From an uncultured Oscillospiraceae bacterium (GTDB taxonomy: Bacteria > Bacillota > Clostridia > Oscillospirales > Oscillospiraceae): DNA of 64,000 nt. The notes below the pieces were generated by a model. That model saw only the letters and a list, made by a program, of their open reading frames with translations. It was not told where the DNA came from and did not search any database. Where the stretch lies: contig CAJUSE010000007.1 of NCBI GenBank assembly GCA_910588975.1, positions 24,078-88,077 of the forward strand, written 5' to 3'. Positions 31,118 through 39,618 of this stretch are shown piece after piece (the stretch's first letter is position 1; each line of letters begins with the position of its first letter). The position numbers and the translations under genes were made by a program.

Positions 31118-32839
31118 TTAATTCTCCGTCTCCTCGGGCAAGGTGCGTATGTAGAGCTCTACCATGTCTCGGCGTTCCATTCGGTCAAAGCCATAGGGCT
31201 CCAACAGGTGCTCTTTCACATAGTCCATGTTCCACTTGCCGTCCCGATAGAACAGAATGTATTCCGGCAGCAGCTCGGGCCGCATCTCGTAAAACTCCAC
31301 CCAGCGGTCCACCGTGGCGTTGCGGCCATCCTCCAGCCAGGCTGAAAAGGCCCCGTTGCGTAGCTGGGGGAAGATAAGATTGGGCCAGATATCCCCGGCG
31401 GCAAAGGCAGCTACCGCCTCCTCCCTGCCGGCAAAGCTGGCCTGGATGGCCGTAAGCTGACTCTGGTAGCGCTCCGCTGCCTCCTCCCCCACCCGGAACC
31501 CGGCAAAAGGCCCTTCGGTCAGGGTGACGGTAAGGGCGCTGTTGGGCAGAGAGGACCAGTATTTATGATTGACCTTGACGTAAAGCAGCATCCCCATCTG
31601 GGTCACCATAAAGCAGGCGGCCATGAGCCCCACCGCTCCCCGTCTGGCCCGAATAACCCAATGCTCTCCCTGGAGCTCCTTCATTAAATCAGCCACGAAG
31701 CAAATGCTGGCGATTTCAGGAATGAGATACATGGCAGTGAAAATGTGGATGCTTTGGTTGGATGCCAAGTGGATGGCCAGGGACTCCCCGAGCCCCATCA
31801 GGTAAACGGTAAAGAACAGCCGCCTGTCCCGCTTCTGGGTCAACAGGTAGGCCATCAGCCCCACCAGTGCCGCAGGGACAAGAGGAAAGTGGTAGCTGTC
31901 GACCAGCAAATTTTCCACTGTGCCGGCCATCATCACCGCCCCCAGGATGGCGGCGGCGGGAAAATAGATCAGGGACCGGCGGTGGCGTCCCCTGTCCAGA
32001 AAGGCCAGGGCCAGCAGGCCCAACAGCAGTGCAAGGGGCAGGCCGAAGGTCTCCCAAAGGGTGGTACCGTAGCTCAGAAACCGCTGGCTCAGGGAGGGCA
32101 GCGGATGAGCCGGGTCGGAGAGGATATAGGGCAGGGCGGAGAAGAACTCCAGCACCTCTCCCCGGCTGAAGATAAAGGTAAACAGGGCCACTGCCAGCAC
32201 CACGCAGCCCATACAGAAATTGGCGGCGTTGCAGTAGAGAGCCTCCCTGCCCTTCCGCAGGCAATAGAGCTGTACCCCCAAAACATAAAGGGCAAAAATA
32301 AGCACCAGATAGGGCGTACACAACACCCCGGCGGCAAAGAGCAGGCCGGCGAGGAACCAATCCCACCGGTTTTTGGCACTGTACGCCATCACAGAGGACA
32401 GGCATACCGTGTCCAGTGCCAGAGCGGTGTATCCATAGGCCGGAATGTCAAAGGGGGTAAAGAAAAAAAGCAGACTGGCCGCCCCCAGGGCGTACCAGCC
32501 CCGGTCCCGGAGCCGGAGGTACACCCCCAGTGAGAACAGACCGTGGACAGCCACATAGAGCCACCGCCACTGGAGCACAATGCCTTCGCTGCCCGGAAAC
32601 AGGGCGTTGCGCAGGGCCATAAGGGGCATAGTGAGGAAAGCAGAGAGCTGGGAGCCGTGCCACTCGTCCACCACCAGGGCATCTCCCTGAAGCAGCCGCT
32701 TGGGGATGGTGAGATAGAATGCCTCGTCCCCGCTTGGCATACCCAGGGGCAACTTGAAGGCATAGAGGCAGAGGATAAGGGCAAACACCCCCAGAATACA
32801 TACGTCCCAAGGCCGTATCTTCTTCAGGGCCTTCTTCAT
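31118..32839 (-). CDS. Polytopic membrane protein, GT-C/PMT-like
   Basis: 573 residues, about 12 membrane segments and a C-terminal soluble tail of about 140 residues. The first extracytoplasmic loop has LPLGMPSGDEAFYLTIPKRLLQGD, an Asp-Glu pair like that of PMT/ArnT-type GT-C enzymes, then WHGSQLSAFLTMPLM. Probably transfers a sugar from a lipid carrier (inference). ATG 32839 has GGAGAGGAAAG upstream. It lies 24 bp after folT and so shares its riboswitch-controlled transcript. Confidence 0.75.
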   Translation of the reverse strand: MKKALKKIRPWDVCILGVFALILCLYAFKLPLGMPSGDEAFYLTIPKRLLQGDALVVDEWHGSQLSAFLTMPLMALRNALFPGSEGIVLQWRWLYVAVHGLFSLGVYLRLRDRGWYALGAASLLFFFTPFDIPAYGYTALALDTVCLSSVMAYSAKNRWDWFLAGLLFAAGVLCTPYLVLIFALYVLGVQLYCLRKGREALYCNAANFCMGCVVLAVALFTFIFSRGEVLEFFSALPYILSDPAHPLPSLSQRFLSYGTTLWETFGLPLALLLGLLALAFLDRGRHRRSLIYFPAAAILGAVMMAGTVENLLVDSYHFPLVPAALVGLMAYLLTQKRDRRLFFTVYLMGLGESLAIHLASNQSIHIFTAMYLIPEIASICFVADLMKELQGEHWVIRARRGAVGLMAACFMVTQMGMLLYVKVNHKYWSSLPNSALTVTLTEGPFAGFRVGEEAAERYQSQLTAIQASFAGREEAVAAFAAGDIWPNLIFPQLRNGAFSAWLEDGRNATVDRWVEFYEMRPELLPEYILFYRDGKWNMDYVKEHLLEPYGFDRMERRDMVELYIRTLPEETEN

Positions 32840-32863
32840 TCTTTCCTCTCCTCTCTGTCTTTT

Positions 32864-33511
32864 TTAGCCCTCCCAGGGCTCGGGATCCTTCCCAGTCCGA
32901 CTCTCCCCCTTGGGGATAAGCCCCATTCGCCGCAAAATGGGGATGAGGGCGATGAGCAGGAAATAGAGCATAGCCGTCTGCACCGGCAGCATCACAAGGT
33001 TTTTCCAAAAGCTCTTGACCATGTAGTAGTAATAGCCCTTGCTGTACAGAATGGCACTCCAGAGCGAGCCCAGCACCACATTGAGGATGTTGGTGGACAG
33101 CTTGGCCAAAAATACCCGCAAGAGCAGCTTGTGGGGCCGAGTATCCCTCATCCGGTAGAGGAACAGGGCATAGAGAAAGGTGCCCACCATAGTGGTGATG
33201 GCATAGCCCGGAAAATAGGGCCCCGAGGGGGCGATCATATAGTTGATGGTATCCTCAGCCGCTCCAAAGACCAGGGCGGTCACAGGCCCCCCCACCATGC
33301 CGCATACCGCCCGGGCCAGAAAGCCCCAGGTCACCCGCACATTGGGATCGGTGGTAGGGATGGAGGGGATGAGAGTCAAGCCGGTGCAGGCGGCGATCAT
33401 CAGCGCCGCAAAGGCCAGGGTGCGCACCTTTTTGAAGTCCTGGACTGCCAGGCGCCAATAGGCGGCGGTGAAGGGCGAGGGGCAGGGGTCGTACAGAGTG
33501 TTTTCGGACAT
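32864..33511 (-). CDS. folT: Folate-family ECF transporter S component
   Basis: 215 residues, six hydrophobic segments. Matches the FolT-type pattern: LAFAALMIAACTGLTLIPSIP, RVTWGFLARAVCGMVGGPVTALVFG, and YFPGYAITTMVGTFLYALFLYR. Binds folate for the shared ECF module, which is not in this window. Its leader contains a tetrahydrofolate riboswitch, which supports the assignment independently. ATG 33511 has AAGGAGGAA, which can be sequestered by the leader. A GT-C-like gene follows in the same operon. Confidence 0.93.
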   Translation of the reverse strand: MSENTLYDPCPSPFTAAYWRLAVQDFKKVRTLAFAALMIAACTGLTLIPSIPTTDPNVRVTWGFLARAVCGMVGGPVTALVFGAAEDTINYMIAPSGPYFPGYAITTMVGTFLYALFLYRMRDTRPHKLLLRVFLAKLSTNILNVVLGSLWSAILYSKGYYYYMVKSFWKNLVMLPVQTAMLYFLLIALIPILRRMGLIPKGESRTGKDPEPWEG

Positions 33512-33516
33512 AACAA

Positions 33517-33569
33517 TTCCTCCTTATGATATTGGCAGCCCTCAAGGGGGTGCCGCACACAAGGAGGAA
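33517..33569 (-). promoter_or_regulatory. Ribosome-site sequestering element of the folT leader
   Basis: The ribosome site of folT (AAGGAGGAA on the minus strand, 33517-33525) is perfectly complementary over 9 nt to TTCCTCCTT (33561-33569) just downstream of the THF aptamer. Pairing would hide the site, so control is probably translational. Confidence 0.7.
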
Positions 33570-33591
33570 GACAAACCACCGCCCCACATGC

Positions 33592-33693
33592 GGCAGCGGG
33601 ATGCGGAAAAGGCACTGCGGAGGTCTCCCTCACTTCGTCCGGCGGACAACTCCCCGTCCCGCCGGCACTGAACACGCCTTTTCCTACTCTGCC
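33592..33693 (-). ncRNA. Tetrahydrofolate (THF) riboswitch
   Basis: On the minus strand the RNA begins GGCAGAGTAGG and ends GCATCCCGCTGCC, so P1 is GGCAG/CTGCC. Inside are the conserved AGAGTAG, the GAAAAGGC/GCCTTTTC helix, the long hairpin GCCGGCGG..TCCGCCGG and the ACGAAGTGAGG junction, the order seen in the THF class known upstream of folT. It should reduce folT expression when reduced folates are abundant. Confidence 0.92.
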
Positions 33694-33703
33694 TTATTCT
33701 GCT

Positions 33704-33732
33704 ATTCTACCATCATTCGACACCGATTGCAA
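33704..33732 (-). promoter_or_regulatory. Promoter of the folT riboswitch transcript
   Basis: On the minus strand TTGCAA (33727-33732), 17 bp, TAGAAT (33704-33709), about 10 bp before the aptamer. Confidence 0.82.
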
Positions 33733-33764
33733 GGCCCGGCGCAGGTCAAATATGCAACCGGGGC

Positions 33765-33802
33765 AAAAAGACTGCGGGGACGGCCCCTCGCCGTCCCCGC
33801 AG
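33765..33802 (-). terminator. Terminator of the EamA gene
   Basis: On the minus strand a 12-bp stem (CTGCGGGGACGG / CCGTCCCCGCAG, 33772-33783 with 33791-33802) then TCTTTTT. Confidence 0.92.
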
Positions 33803-33811
33803 CCCCTTTTC

Positions 33812-34225
33812 TCACAGCACCATAGCCAGGGTGCCCGCCCCGATGAGCAGGCAGCCCACAAAGGACTTCACCGTGAACTTCTCATGGAGAAAGACAAAGG
33901 CCATGACCAGGGTGATAACCACGCTGAGCTTGTCGATGGGCACCACCTTGGATGCCTCCCCGATCTGCAGGGCGTGGTAATAGCACAGCCAGGAGACCCC
34001 GGTGGCAAGGCCCGAGAGGATGAGAAAGATCCAGCTCTTCCGTCCAATGTCCCCCAGCCCCGTCTGGGCGTGGGTGAGAAAGACCATCCCCCAGGACATG
34101 ACCAGCACCACCACCGTGCGGATGGCGGTGGCCAAATTGGAGTTGACCCCCTCAATGCCCACCTTCGCCAAAATAGACGTGAGGGCGGCAAAGACTGCCG
34201 AGCCAAGTGCAAAGACAAACCACAT
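33812..34225 (-). CDS. EamA/DMT-family half-transporter
   Basis: 137 residues with four to five membrane segments: a single EamA unit, so it should work as a dimer. Motifs: FALGSAVFAALTSILAKVGIEGVNSNLATAIRTVVV and, at the end, DKLSVVITLVMAFVFLHEKFTVKSFVGCLLIGAG. Substrate unknown; the family exports or imports metabolites. ATG 34225 has GGAAGGAT upstream. It lies 93 bp after rnmV and ends at a strong terminator. Confidence 0.9.
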   Translation of the reverse strand: MWFVFALGSAVFAALTSILAKVGIEGVNSNLATAIRTVVVLVMSWGMVFLTHAQTGLGDIGRKSWIFLILSGLATGVSWLCYYHALQIGEASKVVPIDKLSVVITLVMAFVFLHEKFTVKSFVGCLLIGAGTLAMVL

Positions 34226-34318
34226 AACGATCCTTCCTTTTTCGCTTTTTCGCCCCAAACAGGCGGCGTTTTCCCGTCAGAAAGCCCTCTACGTCCCCTC
34301 AAAAGGGGGTAAAACCCT

Positions 34319-34909
34319 TTATAATATCCCCATTTCCTCCAGCTTTTCATACCCATAGAGGGCATTGAGGACCTCCAAAAGGGCATTTGGACTCAAATGC
34401 TGGGGCAGATCCAGCCGTTTCAGCAGCTCCTGCCGCCGCTGGGCCGCCCCCTCTCCCCCGCTGTAACCGGCGGCGTAAAGGTCAGCCTTGGTGATAGCCC
34501 GTCGAGGCGGGCTCCGCTCCTCTGTCTCATCCAAAAAGGTGGCTCCCGCCTGGCGCAGGGCATCCAGAAGGACCTCCGGGGGCATCCCCTCCACCCCCAG
34601 CTTGCCCTCCTTGCTGGGGGCGGTTTTCCGCCTTTCCTTGCCGTAGCGGTCGGGGATATATGCCTGCTTCACAAGGGCGGGATCCACTGCCCCTTTCAGG
34701 TAGTTGCGGATGACAAAGCCCGCCCCATCCGAGTCGGTGAGGACGATGAGCCCCCGGCTCTCGGCCAGTCGGCGAAGCAGAGCCAGTCGCTCCTTATCCT
34801 TGAAAATGCCAAAGCCAGAGGTCTCCAGAATGGTGGCCTCCACCACCTGGGCGAGGGTATTTTTGTCATAGCGGCCCTCCACCACGATGGCTTCCCGGAT
34901 GCGGTACAT
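34319..34909 (-). CDS. rnmV: Ribonuclease M5-type Toprim protein
   Basis: 196 residues. N-terminal Toprim domain: AIVVEGRYDKNTL (catalytic Glu), IVLTDSDGAGFVIRNYL (DxD), then a C-terminal DUF4093 region (KLGVEGMPPEVLLDALRQAG). RNase M5 matures the 5S rRNA 3' and 5' ends. In Bacillus rnmV sits near ksgA; here it follows DUF4914 by 12 bp with holA upstream. It has AGGAGG just upstream (AGGAGGAAACTGCC). Confidence 0.88.
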   Translation of the reverse strand: MYRIREAIVVEGRYDKNTLAQVVEATILETSGFGIFKDKERLALLRRLAESRGLIVLTDSDGAGFVIRNYLKGAVDPALVKQAYIPDRYGKERRKTAPSKEGKLGVEGMPPEVLLDALRQAGATFLDETEERSPPRRAITKADLYAAGYSGGEGAAQRRQELLKRLDLPQHLSPNALLEVLNALYGYEKLEEMGIL

Positions 34910-34921
34910 GGCAGTTTCCTC

Positions 34922-36790
34922 CTATTCTCTCGGTATGATGGCCTCATACTCCTCTACGCTGCCGCCCTGGTAAAAGCACTCCAGGATGGCCCGGCCGGTG
35001 GGGTGGAGCTCGTCGCTGTCATAGGCCTCCAGCTCCTGCCGGAAAAAGTCGGTGAGCATCTCTGCCCCGGCGTCGTAGCCCGCCTCTCCCAGCCGCTCCT
35101 GAAGCTCGGGCCGCAGCAGCTTGGGAGGGATATACTGCCCGTCCACCTTCATCTCCCGCAGGCAATAGCCCAGAATGGGACACCGGGCGGGCAAAAGCTG
35201 GTCCGCACCCATGTTCACCCCGCCCCGGCGGGCCAGATACTCCCGGGCGATCCACTCAGCGGAGAAGCCCACGGCGTAGATGCCGATGTGCTGGTTGGGA
35301 ATGAGAACATGGCGGGTATTGGGGCAGGAGAGGATCTGCTCCAGCAGCAGATTGGCCTGGCGGACTCGCCGCCCGGTGGCAAAAGGCCAATAGGAGCCCA
35401 CCCCCTCGCTGTCCAGGGCCTGAGCCGAGGTAATGGAAGGGTTATTGTACCCTCTGGGGGCCACCAGCCGCCACAGCCAGGCCAAGGCCGGGGGCAGAAC
35501 GTGAAACAGCCCCACGATGCCATAGCTGGGGTTTTCGGCGGTGGCCGGGGGCATCCGCACCCCAAAGGACCGCACATCTACCTCCACCGGCCCATCCACC
35601 ACCCCCGGCATCTGCCGCCGGGGCAGGATGACCCGGGGATTGGAGCAGGGCTTGCCATCGGCGTCCGCCGTGTGCTCCCACAGCAGGCAGGTGGCCCCGG
35701 GCACAGCCCGGAGATTGAAGAACACCAGGGGCTCATCCGTATGGATGGACATCTTTTCATAGCAGGGGTCGCAGCCATAGCTGCGGATGCCGTCCACCCG
35801 GACAAACCACCCATCCTCCCCGTCTCCCACTGCCAACTTACCCGAGCCGGTACGGAAGGCGGGGTGACAGATGGCCATGTCGTCCACCACCGGCTCAATG
35901 GCGCAGCTGTCGCTCATGCTGATATAATGCTTCTGGCCCGTGAGGGTATTCTCCCCCACCAGCACCCGGCCATCCTCCTCCCGGCGCAGGGTCTGCAGCA
36001 GCTCGCTCTTGCCCCCGCCGGAGGCCCCCTCGTGCATCATCACCAGCTGGTTTTCATAGGGGGTAATGACCCGGGCACAGGAAGCGTGGGCGGTGGTCCA
36101 GCCCTCGCTCTCCCCCACGTCCAGCAAAAAGCTGTAAACCCCCTTCTTGGCCGAGGGGCCGGGGTAGAGGTTGTAAGAGAACACCTCATGGAGGGTCTCC
36201 CCCCTGTGGTGGACCACCACCTGCTTACCGGCGAAATGGGTGTGGCGGAAGGGGGGCGCCACATAGATGATACACCGGGGGATGAACTGCTCCTCCTGGC
36301 GGATGTTCACAAAGGCCTGCAGCTGGCTCAGGGCAAAGGCAAAAAAGGCGGCATTCCGGGGGCAGACCAAAAGGGCCTCATAGCCCAAAGCCGCCCCGCC
36401 GGCCAAAAAGGGGACCAACACCAGCTCCTGTTGTGAGAGCCAGTCCATAGTCTCCTCCCGGAGAGAGGCAAAGGGATAGCCGTAGACCTGGTCAAACCGG
36501 GGTTTATCGGTGGGGTTGTCGTCGCCGATGCGCATACTGTCCGGATCCCGGCGGCGCATGTAATCTTCGGGGAAGTTGACCACTGCCCCGTTGCGGCAGC
36601 GGACCACCCGGGCTTCCGGGATGCTCTGGCCCGCCACAGGATAGCTCACTTCTATCTCGTCTGTGGAGCTGTTGCCAAAAATAAGCCCATAGAGGGCCGC
36701 TGGGCTCTCGGGCACGATGACACTGGGGCTCTCCTCCAGCACCCGGCCCAGAGCCGGGGGCAGGCAGAGCCGCTCCATCCAGATATTCAA
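34922..36790 (-). CDS. DUF4914-family P-loop protein (PEPCK/HPr-kinase-like)
   Basis: 622 residues. A clear P-loop GASGGGKS lies at about 255-262 (MMHEGASGGGKSELLQTLRR), of the type seen in PEP carboxykinases, with RVDGIRSYGCDPCYEK and VNMGADQLLPARCPILG-like blocks further on. The family (DUF4914) is uncharacterised. A nucleotide-dependent phosphotransfer is inference from the P-loop. TTG 36790 has GAGGT 10 nt upstream; ATG 36778 is the alternative. It lies between holA (51 bp) and rnmV (12 bp) and is probably co-transcribed with both. Confidence 0.85.
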   Translation of the reverse strand: MNIWMERLCLPPALGRVLEESPSVIVPESPAALYGLIFGNSSTDEIEVSYPVAGQSIPEARVVRCRNGAVVNFPEDYMRRRDPDSMRIGDDNPTDKPRFDQVYGYPFASLREETMDWLSQQELVLVPFLAGGAALGYEALLVCPRNAAFFAFALSQLQAFVNIRQEEQFIPRCIIYVAPPFRHTHFAGKQVVVHHRGETLHEVFSYNLYPGPSAKKGVYSFLLDVGESEGWTTAHASCARVITPYENQLVMMHEGASGGGKSELLQTLRREEDGRVLVGENTLTGQKHYISMSDSCAIEPVVDDMAICHPAFRTGSGKLAVGDGEDGWFVRVDGIRSYGCDPCYEKMSIHTDEPLVFFNLRAVPGATCLLWEHTADADGKPCSNPRVILPRRQMPGVVDGPVEVDVRSFGVRMPPATAENPSYGIVGLFHVLPPALAWLWRLVAPRGYNNPSITSAQALDSEGVGSYWPFATGRRVRQANLLLEQILSCPNTRHVLIPNQHIGIYAVGFSAEWIAREYLARRGGVNMGADQLLPARCPILGYCLREMKVDGQYIPPKLLRPELQERLGEAGYDAGAEMLTDFFRQELEAYDSDELHPTGRAILECFYQGGSVEEYEAIIPRE

Positions 36791-36841
36791 AACAAGGGAC
36801 CTCGCTTTCCAAATGCGGTTACAAGTGCCCCTCTCTCCGTC

Positions 36842-37873
36842 TCACTGCCGCCTGTCGGACAGCTCCAGCAGCAGCCCCACCAGCAGCTCTTTGGCATCAG
36901 AGCCGGTGGATTTCATGGCAAGGTCGGTCTCCTCGCAGCGGCGTACCGCCCTGCGGCACCAATCCAGGGAAAACCGCCGGGCCGATGTCATCAGCTTCTC
37001 CGCCGGGTAAGACTTCATCCCCCACAGCTCCATGAGGGCCCCGCTGCCCTTGCGCCGGTCCAGGCACAGCCGGGCGGTGTAGAGCTGCCGCAGGTTCTTC
37101 CCCAGCACCGACAGGAGCATGATGGGGTGCTCTCCCATGCTTAAAAGGTCACTGAGCACGGAAAAGCCCCGGTCAAAATCCCCGTTGGCGATGGTATCGG
37201 TGAGCTGAAAGACCACAGCATCCAACTGGGCGGTGGCCACGGCATCAATGTCCTGCCGGGTAACCCGCCGCTCCTTAGCGTAGGCGGCCACCTTGCCGAT
37301 CTCCGAAATGAGCCCTGTCATCAGATCGCCGCACAGGAAGATGAGATAGCGGGCATCCTCGGTGGAAATGTCGTGGTCCAGTGCCCGGAACCGCCGGGCG
37401 ATCCAGTCGGTAAGATCCCCCTGCTCCTGCCGGGCAAAATCCACAACAAGACCCTGCTCCTTGATGAGCTTGGCCAGCTTGGAGCGGCCATCGGGTTTAT
37501 ATTCGATGACGTCATAGACAAAGATGAGGCACACATACTCAGGCAGATCGGACAGCACCTCACTGAGGCCCTCCCGATCCCCCTTATAAATATCATAGTC
37601 CGTGACCACCACAAGGGTGCGCTCGCTCATCATGGGCATGGCATCCACCAGCTCCTGGAGCCGCCGGGTGGTGAAGTCCTTGGCCGGAAGGGCGTGGTAG
37701 TTGAAATCGTCCAATCCGCCGGTGAGGGCCTTGTCCTTGATCTGCTTCAGGTAGAACTCCCGCAGGTAGCTCTCCTCTCCGTAGAAAATGTAGAGATTGC
37801 GCAGCTTGTCCTCCTTCAGCTCCCCCCGCAGATCCCGATATGTGGCGTCGCCGCTGGGCTTTTTTCCCGCCAT
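36842..37873 (-). CDS. holA: DNA polymerase III subunit delta
   Basis: 343 residues, the clamp-loader delta subunit that opens the beta sliding clamp. N-terminal ELKEDKLRNLYIFYGEESYLREFYLKQI, then DVIEYKPDGRSKLAKLIKEQG and the C-terminal collar region SDLLSMGEHPIMLLSVLGKNLRQLY. In Firmicutes, holA often starts or ends an operon with rpsT or spore genes; here DUF4914 and rnmV follow. ATG 37873 has GAGGGAG upstream. Confidence 0.94.
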   Translation of the reverse strand: MAGKKPSGDATYRDLRGELKEDKLRNLYIFYGEESYLREFYLKQIKDKALTGGLDDFNYHALPAKDFTTRRLQELVDAMPMMSERTLVVVTDYDIYKGDREGLSEVLSDLPEYVCLIFVYDVIEYKPDGRSKLAKLIKEQGLVVDFARQEQGDLTDWIARRFRALDHDISTEDARYLIFLCGDLMTGLISEIGKVAAYAKERRVTRQDIDAVATAQLDAVVFQLTDTIANGDFDRGFSVLSDLLSMGEHPIMLLSVLGKNLRQLYTARLCLDRRKGSGALMELWGMKSYPAEKLMTSARRFSLDWCRRAVRRCEETDLAMKSTGSDAKELLVGLLLELSDRRQ

Positions 37874-37914
37874 GGCTCCCTCACCGTCCTATGCTGATAG
37901 ATTTCGTATTTTAC

Positions 37915-37943
37915 AGTATAGCACATTCTCCGCCATATTTCCA
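37915..37943 (-). promoter_or_regulatory. Promoter of the holA operon
   Basis: On the minus strand TGGAAA (37938-37943), 17 bp, TATACT (37915-37920). Confidence 0.6.
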
Positions 37944-37950
37944 CACCTGC

Positions 37951-37979
37951 TTGACCCTGTGTCAAATTATGGCTATAAT
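37951..37979 (+). promoter_or_regulatory. Promoter of the acetyltransferase/ATP-grasp pair
   Basis: TTGACC (37951-37956), 17 bp, TATAAT (37974-37979), 38 bp before ATG 38017. Confidence 0.85.
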
Positions 37980-38016
37980 AAAGACAGACAGCGGAAACAA
38001 TAAGGGAGGGTGACCC

Positions 38017-38553
38017 ATGCGTGACTTTTTCCTGCTGGGGGACCGGCTGGGCTTTTCCACCTGGACAGACGGGGACAGAGAGCTGGCCCATCAGCTCTGG
38101 GGAGATCCCAGGGTAAGCCAATATATCTGTGCCGCCGGGGTTTTTACCGAGGATGAGATCGATACCCGCCTGGCTCTGGAGATGGACAACCAGGCCAAAT
38201 ACGGCTACTCCTACTGGCCCATTTTCACCCGGGGCGGAGGCCACTTTGTGGGCTGCTGCGGCCTGCGGCCCAAGGGGGAGGGCGTGCTGGAGCTGGGCGT
38301 CCACCTCATCCCCCGCTTCTGGGGCCAGGGCTATGCCCAGGAGGGGTGTCAAATGGTCATTCGCTATGCCTTTGAGACCCTGGGGGCCAAAGCTCTTTTC
38401 TGCGGCCACAACCCCAACAACGCCCCCTCGGCCCGGCTTATTGGAAAGCTGGGCTTCACCTACCTGGGCACCGAATTTTATCCCCCCACCGGGCTGGACC
38501 ACCCCAGCTATGTGCTGAAGCGGCCCGGCTCTTACGATACAGAAAGGAGCTGA
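38017..38553 (+). CDS. GNAT-family N-acetyltransferase (RimJ/RimL type)
   Basis: 178 residues. Acetyl-CoA motif ELGVHLIPRFWGQGYAQEGCQMVIRYAF (R-x-x-G-x-G/A variant), preceded by GHFVGCCGLRPKGEG, and NNAPSARLIGKLGFTYLG near the end. Protein or small-molecule N-acetylation; target unknown. GGGAGGGTGACCC precedes the ATG. The ATP-grasp gene begins 5 bp after its stop, so they share a message. Confidence 0.92.
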   Translation: MRDFFLLGDRLGFSTWTDGDRELAHQLWGDPRVSQYICAAGVFTEDEIDTRLALEMDNQAKYGYSYWPIFTRGGGHFVGCCGLRPKGEGVLELGVHLIPRFWGQGYAQEGCQMVIRYAFETLGAKALFCGHNPNNAPSARLIGKLGFTYLGTEFYPPTGLDHPSYVLKRPGSYDTERS

Positions 38554-38558
38554 AGCAC

Positions 38559-39566
38559 ATGGGCGTTCTCAATATGATCCGACACATGGACACCAAGCGG
38601 ATGCGCCAGACCGCCAAGGAGGTGGCCAGGCAGGCCCGCAAGCCCTACCCCGTCATCTTCTGCGACATGGTCTGGTGCGGCTTCAAGTATCAGGCGGGCT
38701 ACCTGGATTACTCCCTGTTCCAGTTCTGGAATCTGAACGGTCCTCAGCGGGCCAGTATCCTCACCCGGGGGAAGAACAATGCCTATGTCCGTACCCTCAA
38801 TGACAAGTCCCACTGGGATGACTTTGATGTGAAGCCCACCTTCCTGCGTCTCTTCGCCCCCTTTGCGGACCGCAAGTGGCTGGACTTGACAGTTTCTGAC
38901 CCCCAGGCTCTTCAATCCTTTGGCGAGGAGTTGGGCTCCTTTTTGGTCAAGCCCCGGGACGGCACCCATGGGGATGGGGTGGAGATCATCAGGGCCGGGG
39001 AGGTCACCGACTGGCAGGCCCTCTACGACAGTCTCACCGAAAAGGGACAAACCCTCTGTGAGGAGGTCATCGCCCAGCACCCGGAGCTGGACCGGCTGTG
39101 GCCCGGCTCGGTGAACACCATCCGCCTTGTGACCATTCTGGGCAGTGACAACACCGTCCACACGGTGGCCGCCTACCTGCGGGTGGGCAACGGCCCCCGG
39201 CCGGTGGACAACTTCAACAGCGGCGGCATGGTCACCCCCCTAGATCCCAAAACCGGAGTCATCCTCGCCCCTGCCCGGGACAAGTCGGGCTTTTTGTCCC
39301 AGACCCACCCGGTCACCGGGGTGACGTTTGAGGGCTTTCAGGTGCCCATGTGGGAGGAGGTCCTCTCCTTCATCCAAAAGGCCGCTTTGGTGATCCCCCA
39401 GGTCCGCTATGTGGCCTGGGACGTAGCCGTCACCCCCAACGGCCCCACATTGGTGGAGGGCAATCAGTATCCCGGCCACGACATCTACAATCTGCCCGGG
39501 CAGAACCCCAGCAAAATGGGCATCCTGCCCGTTCTGGACGCCGTGGTGCCCTACAACAGTCTATAA
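38559..39566 (+). CDS. Sugar-transfer-associated ATP-grasp protein
   Basis: 335 residues. Belongs to the ATP-grasp group found in capsule and cell-wall clusters. Visible motifs: SFLVKPRDGTHGDGVEII (nucleotide-binding strand and Gly-rich loop), SVNTIRLVTILG, NFNSGGMVTPLD and, late, YVAWDVAVTPNGPTLVEGNQYPG (Mg-binding Glu/Asn). Such enzymes join a carboxylate to an amine or hydroxyl with ATP; the substrate here is unknown. AAAGGAGCTGAAGC precedes the ATG. It follows an acetyltransferase in the same operon. Confidence 0.85.
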   Translation: MGVLNMIRHMDTKRMRQTAKEVARQARKPYPVIFCDMVWCGFKYQAGYLDYSLFQFWNLNGPQRASILTRGKNNAYVRTLNDKSHWDDFDVKPTFLRLFAPFADRKWLDLTVSDPQALQSFGEELGSFLVKPRDGTHGDGVEIIRAGEVTDWQALYDSLTEKGQTLCEEVIAQHPELDRLWPGSVNTIRLVTILGSDNTVHTVAAYLRVGNGPRPVDNFNSGGMVTPLDPKTGVILAPARDKSGFLSQTHPVTGVTFEGFQVPMWEEVLSFIQKAALVIPQVRYVAWDVAVTPNGPTLVEGNQYPGHDIYNLPGQNPSKMGILPVLDAVVPYNSL

Positions 39567-39582
39567 ACGTTTCAGCGATGAA

Positions 39583-39618
39583 AAAGGGCCGGCGTTCCCT
39601 TGAACGCCGGCTCTTGCT
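39583..39618. terminator. Terminator between ATP-grasp and spoIIR genes
   Basis: GCCGGCGTTC (39588-39597) pairs with GAACGCCGGC (39602-39611). A-run on the left, T-rich tail on the right, serving both convergent genes. Confidence 0.85.

Noticed and set aside
34397..36436. A 679-codon plus-strand open frame across rnmV and DUF4914.
   Set aside because: Antisense shadow of two clear genes; translation is Gly/Pro/His-rich without any domain.
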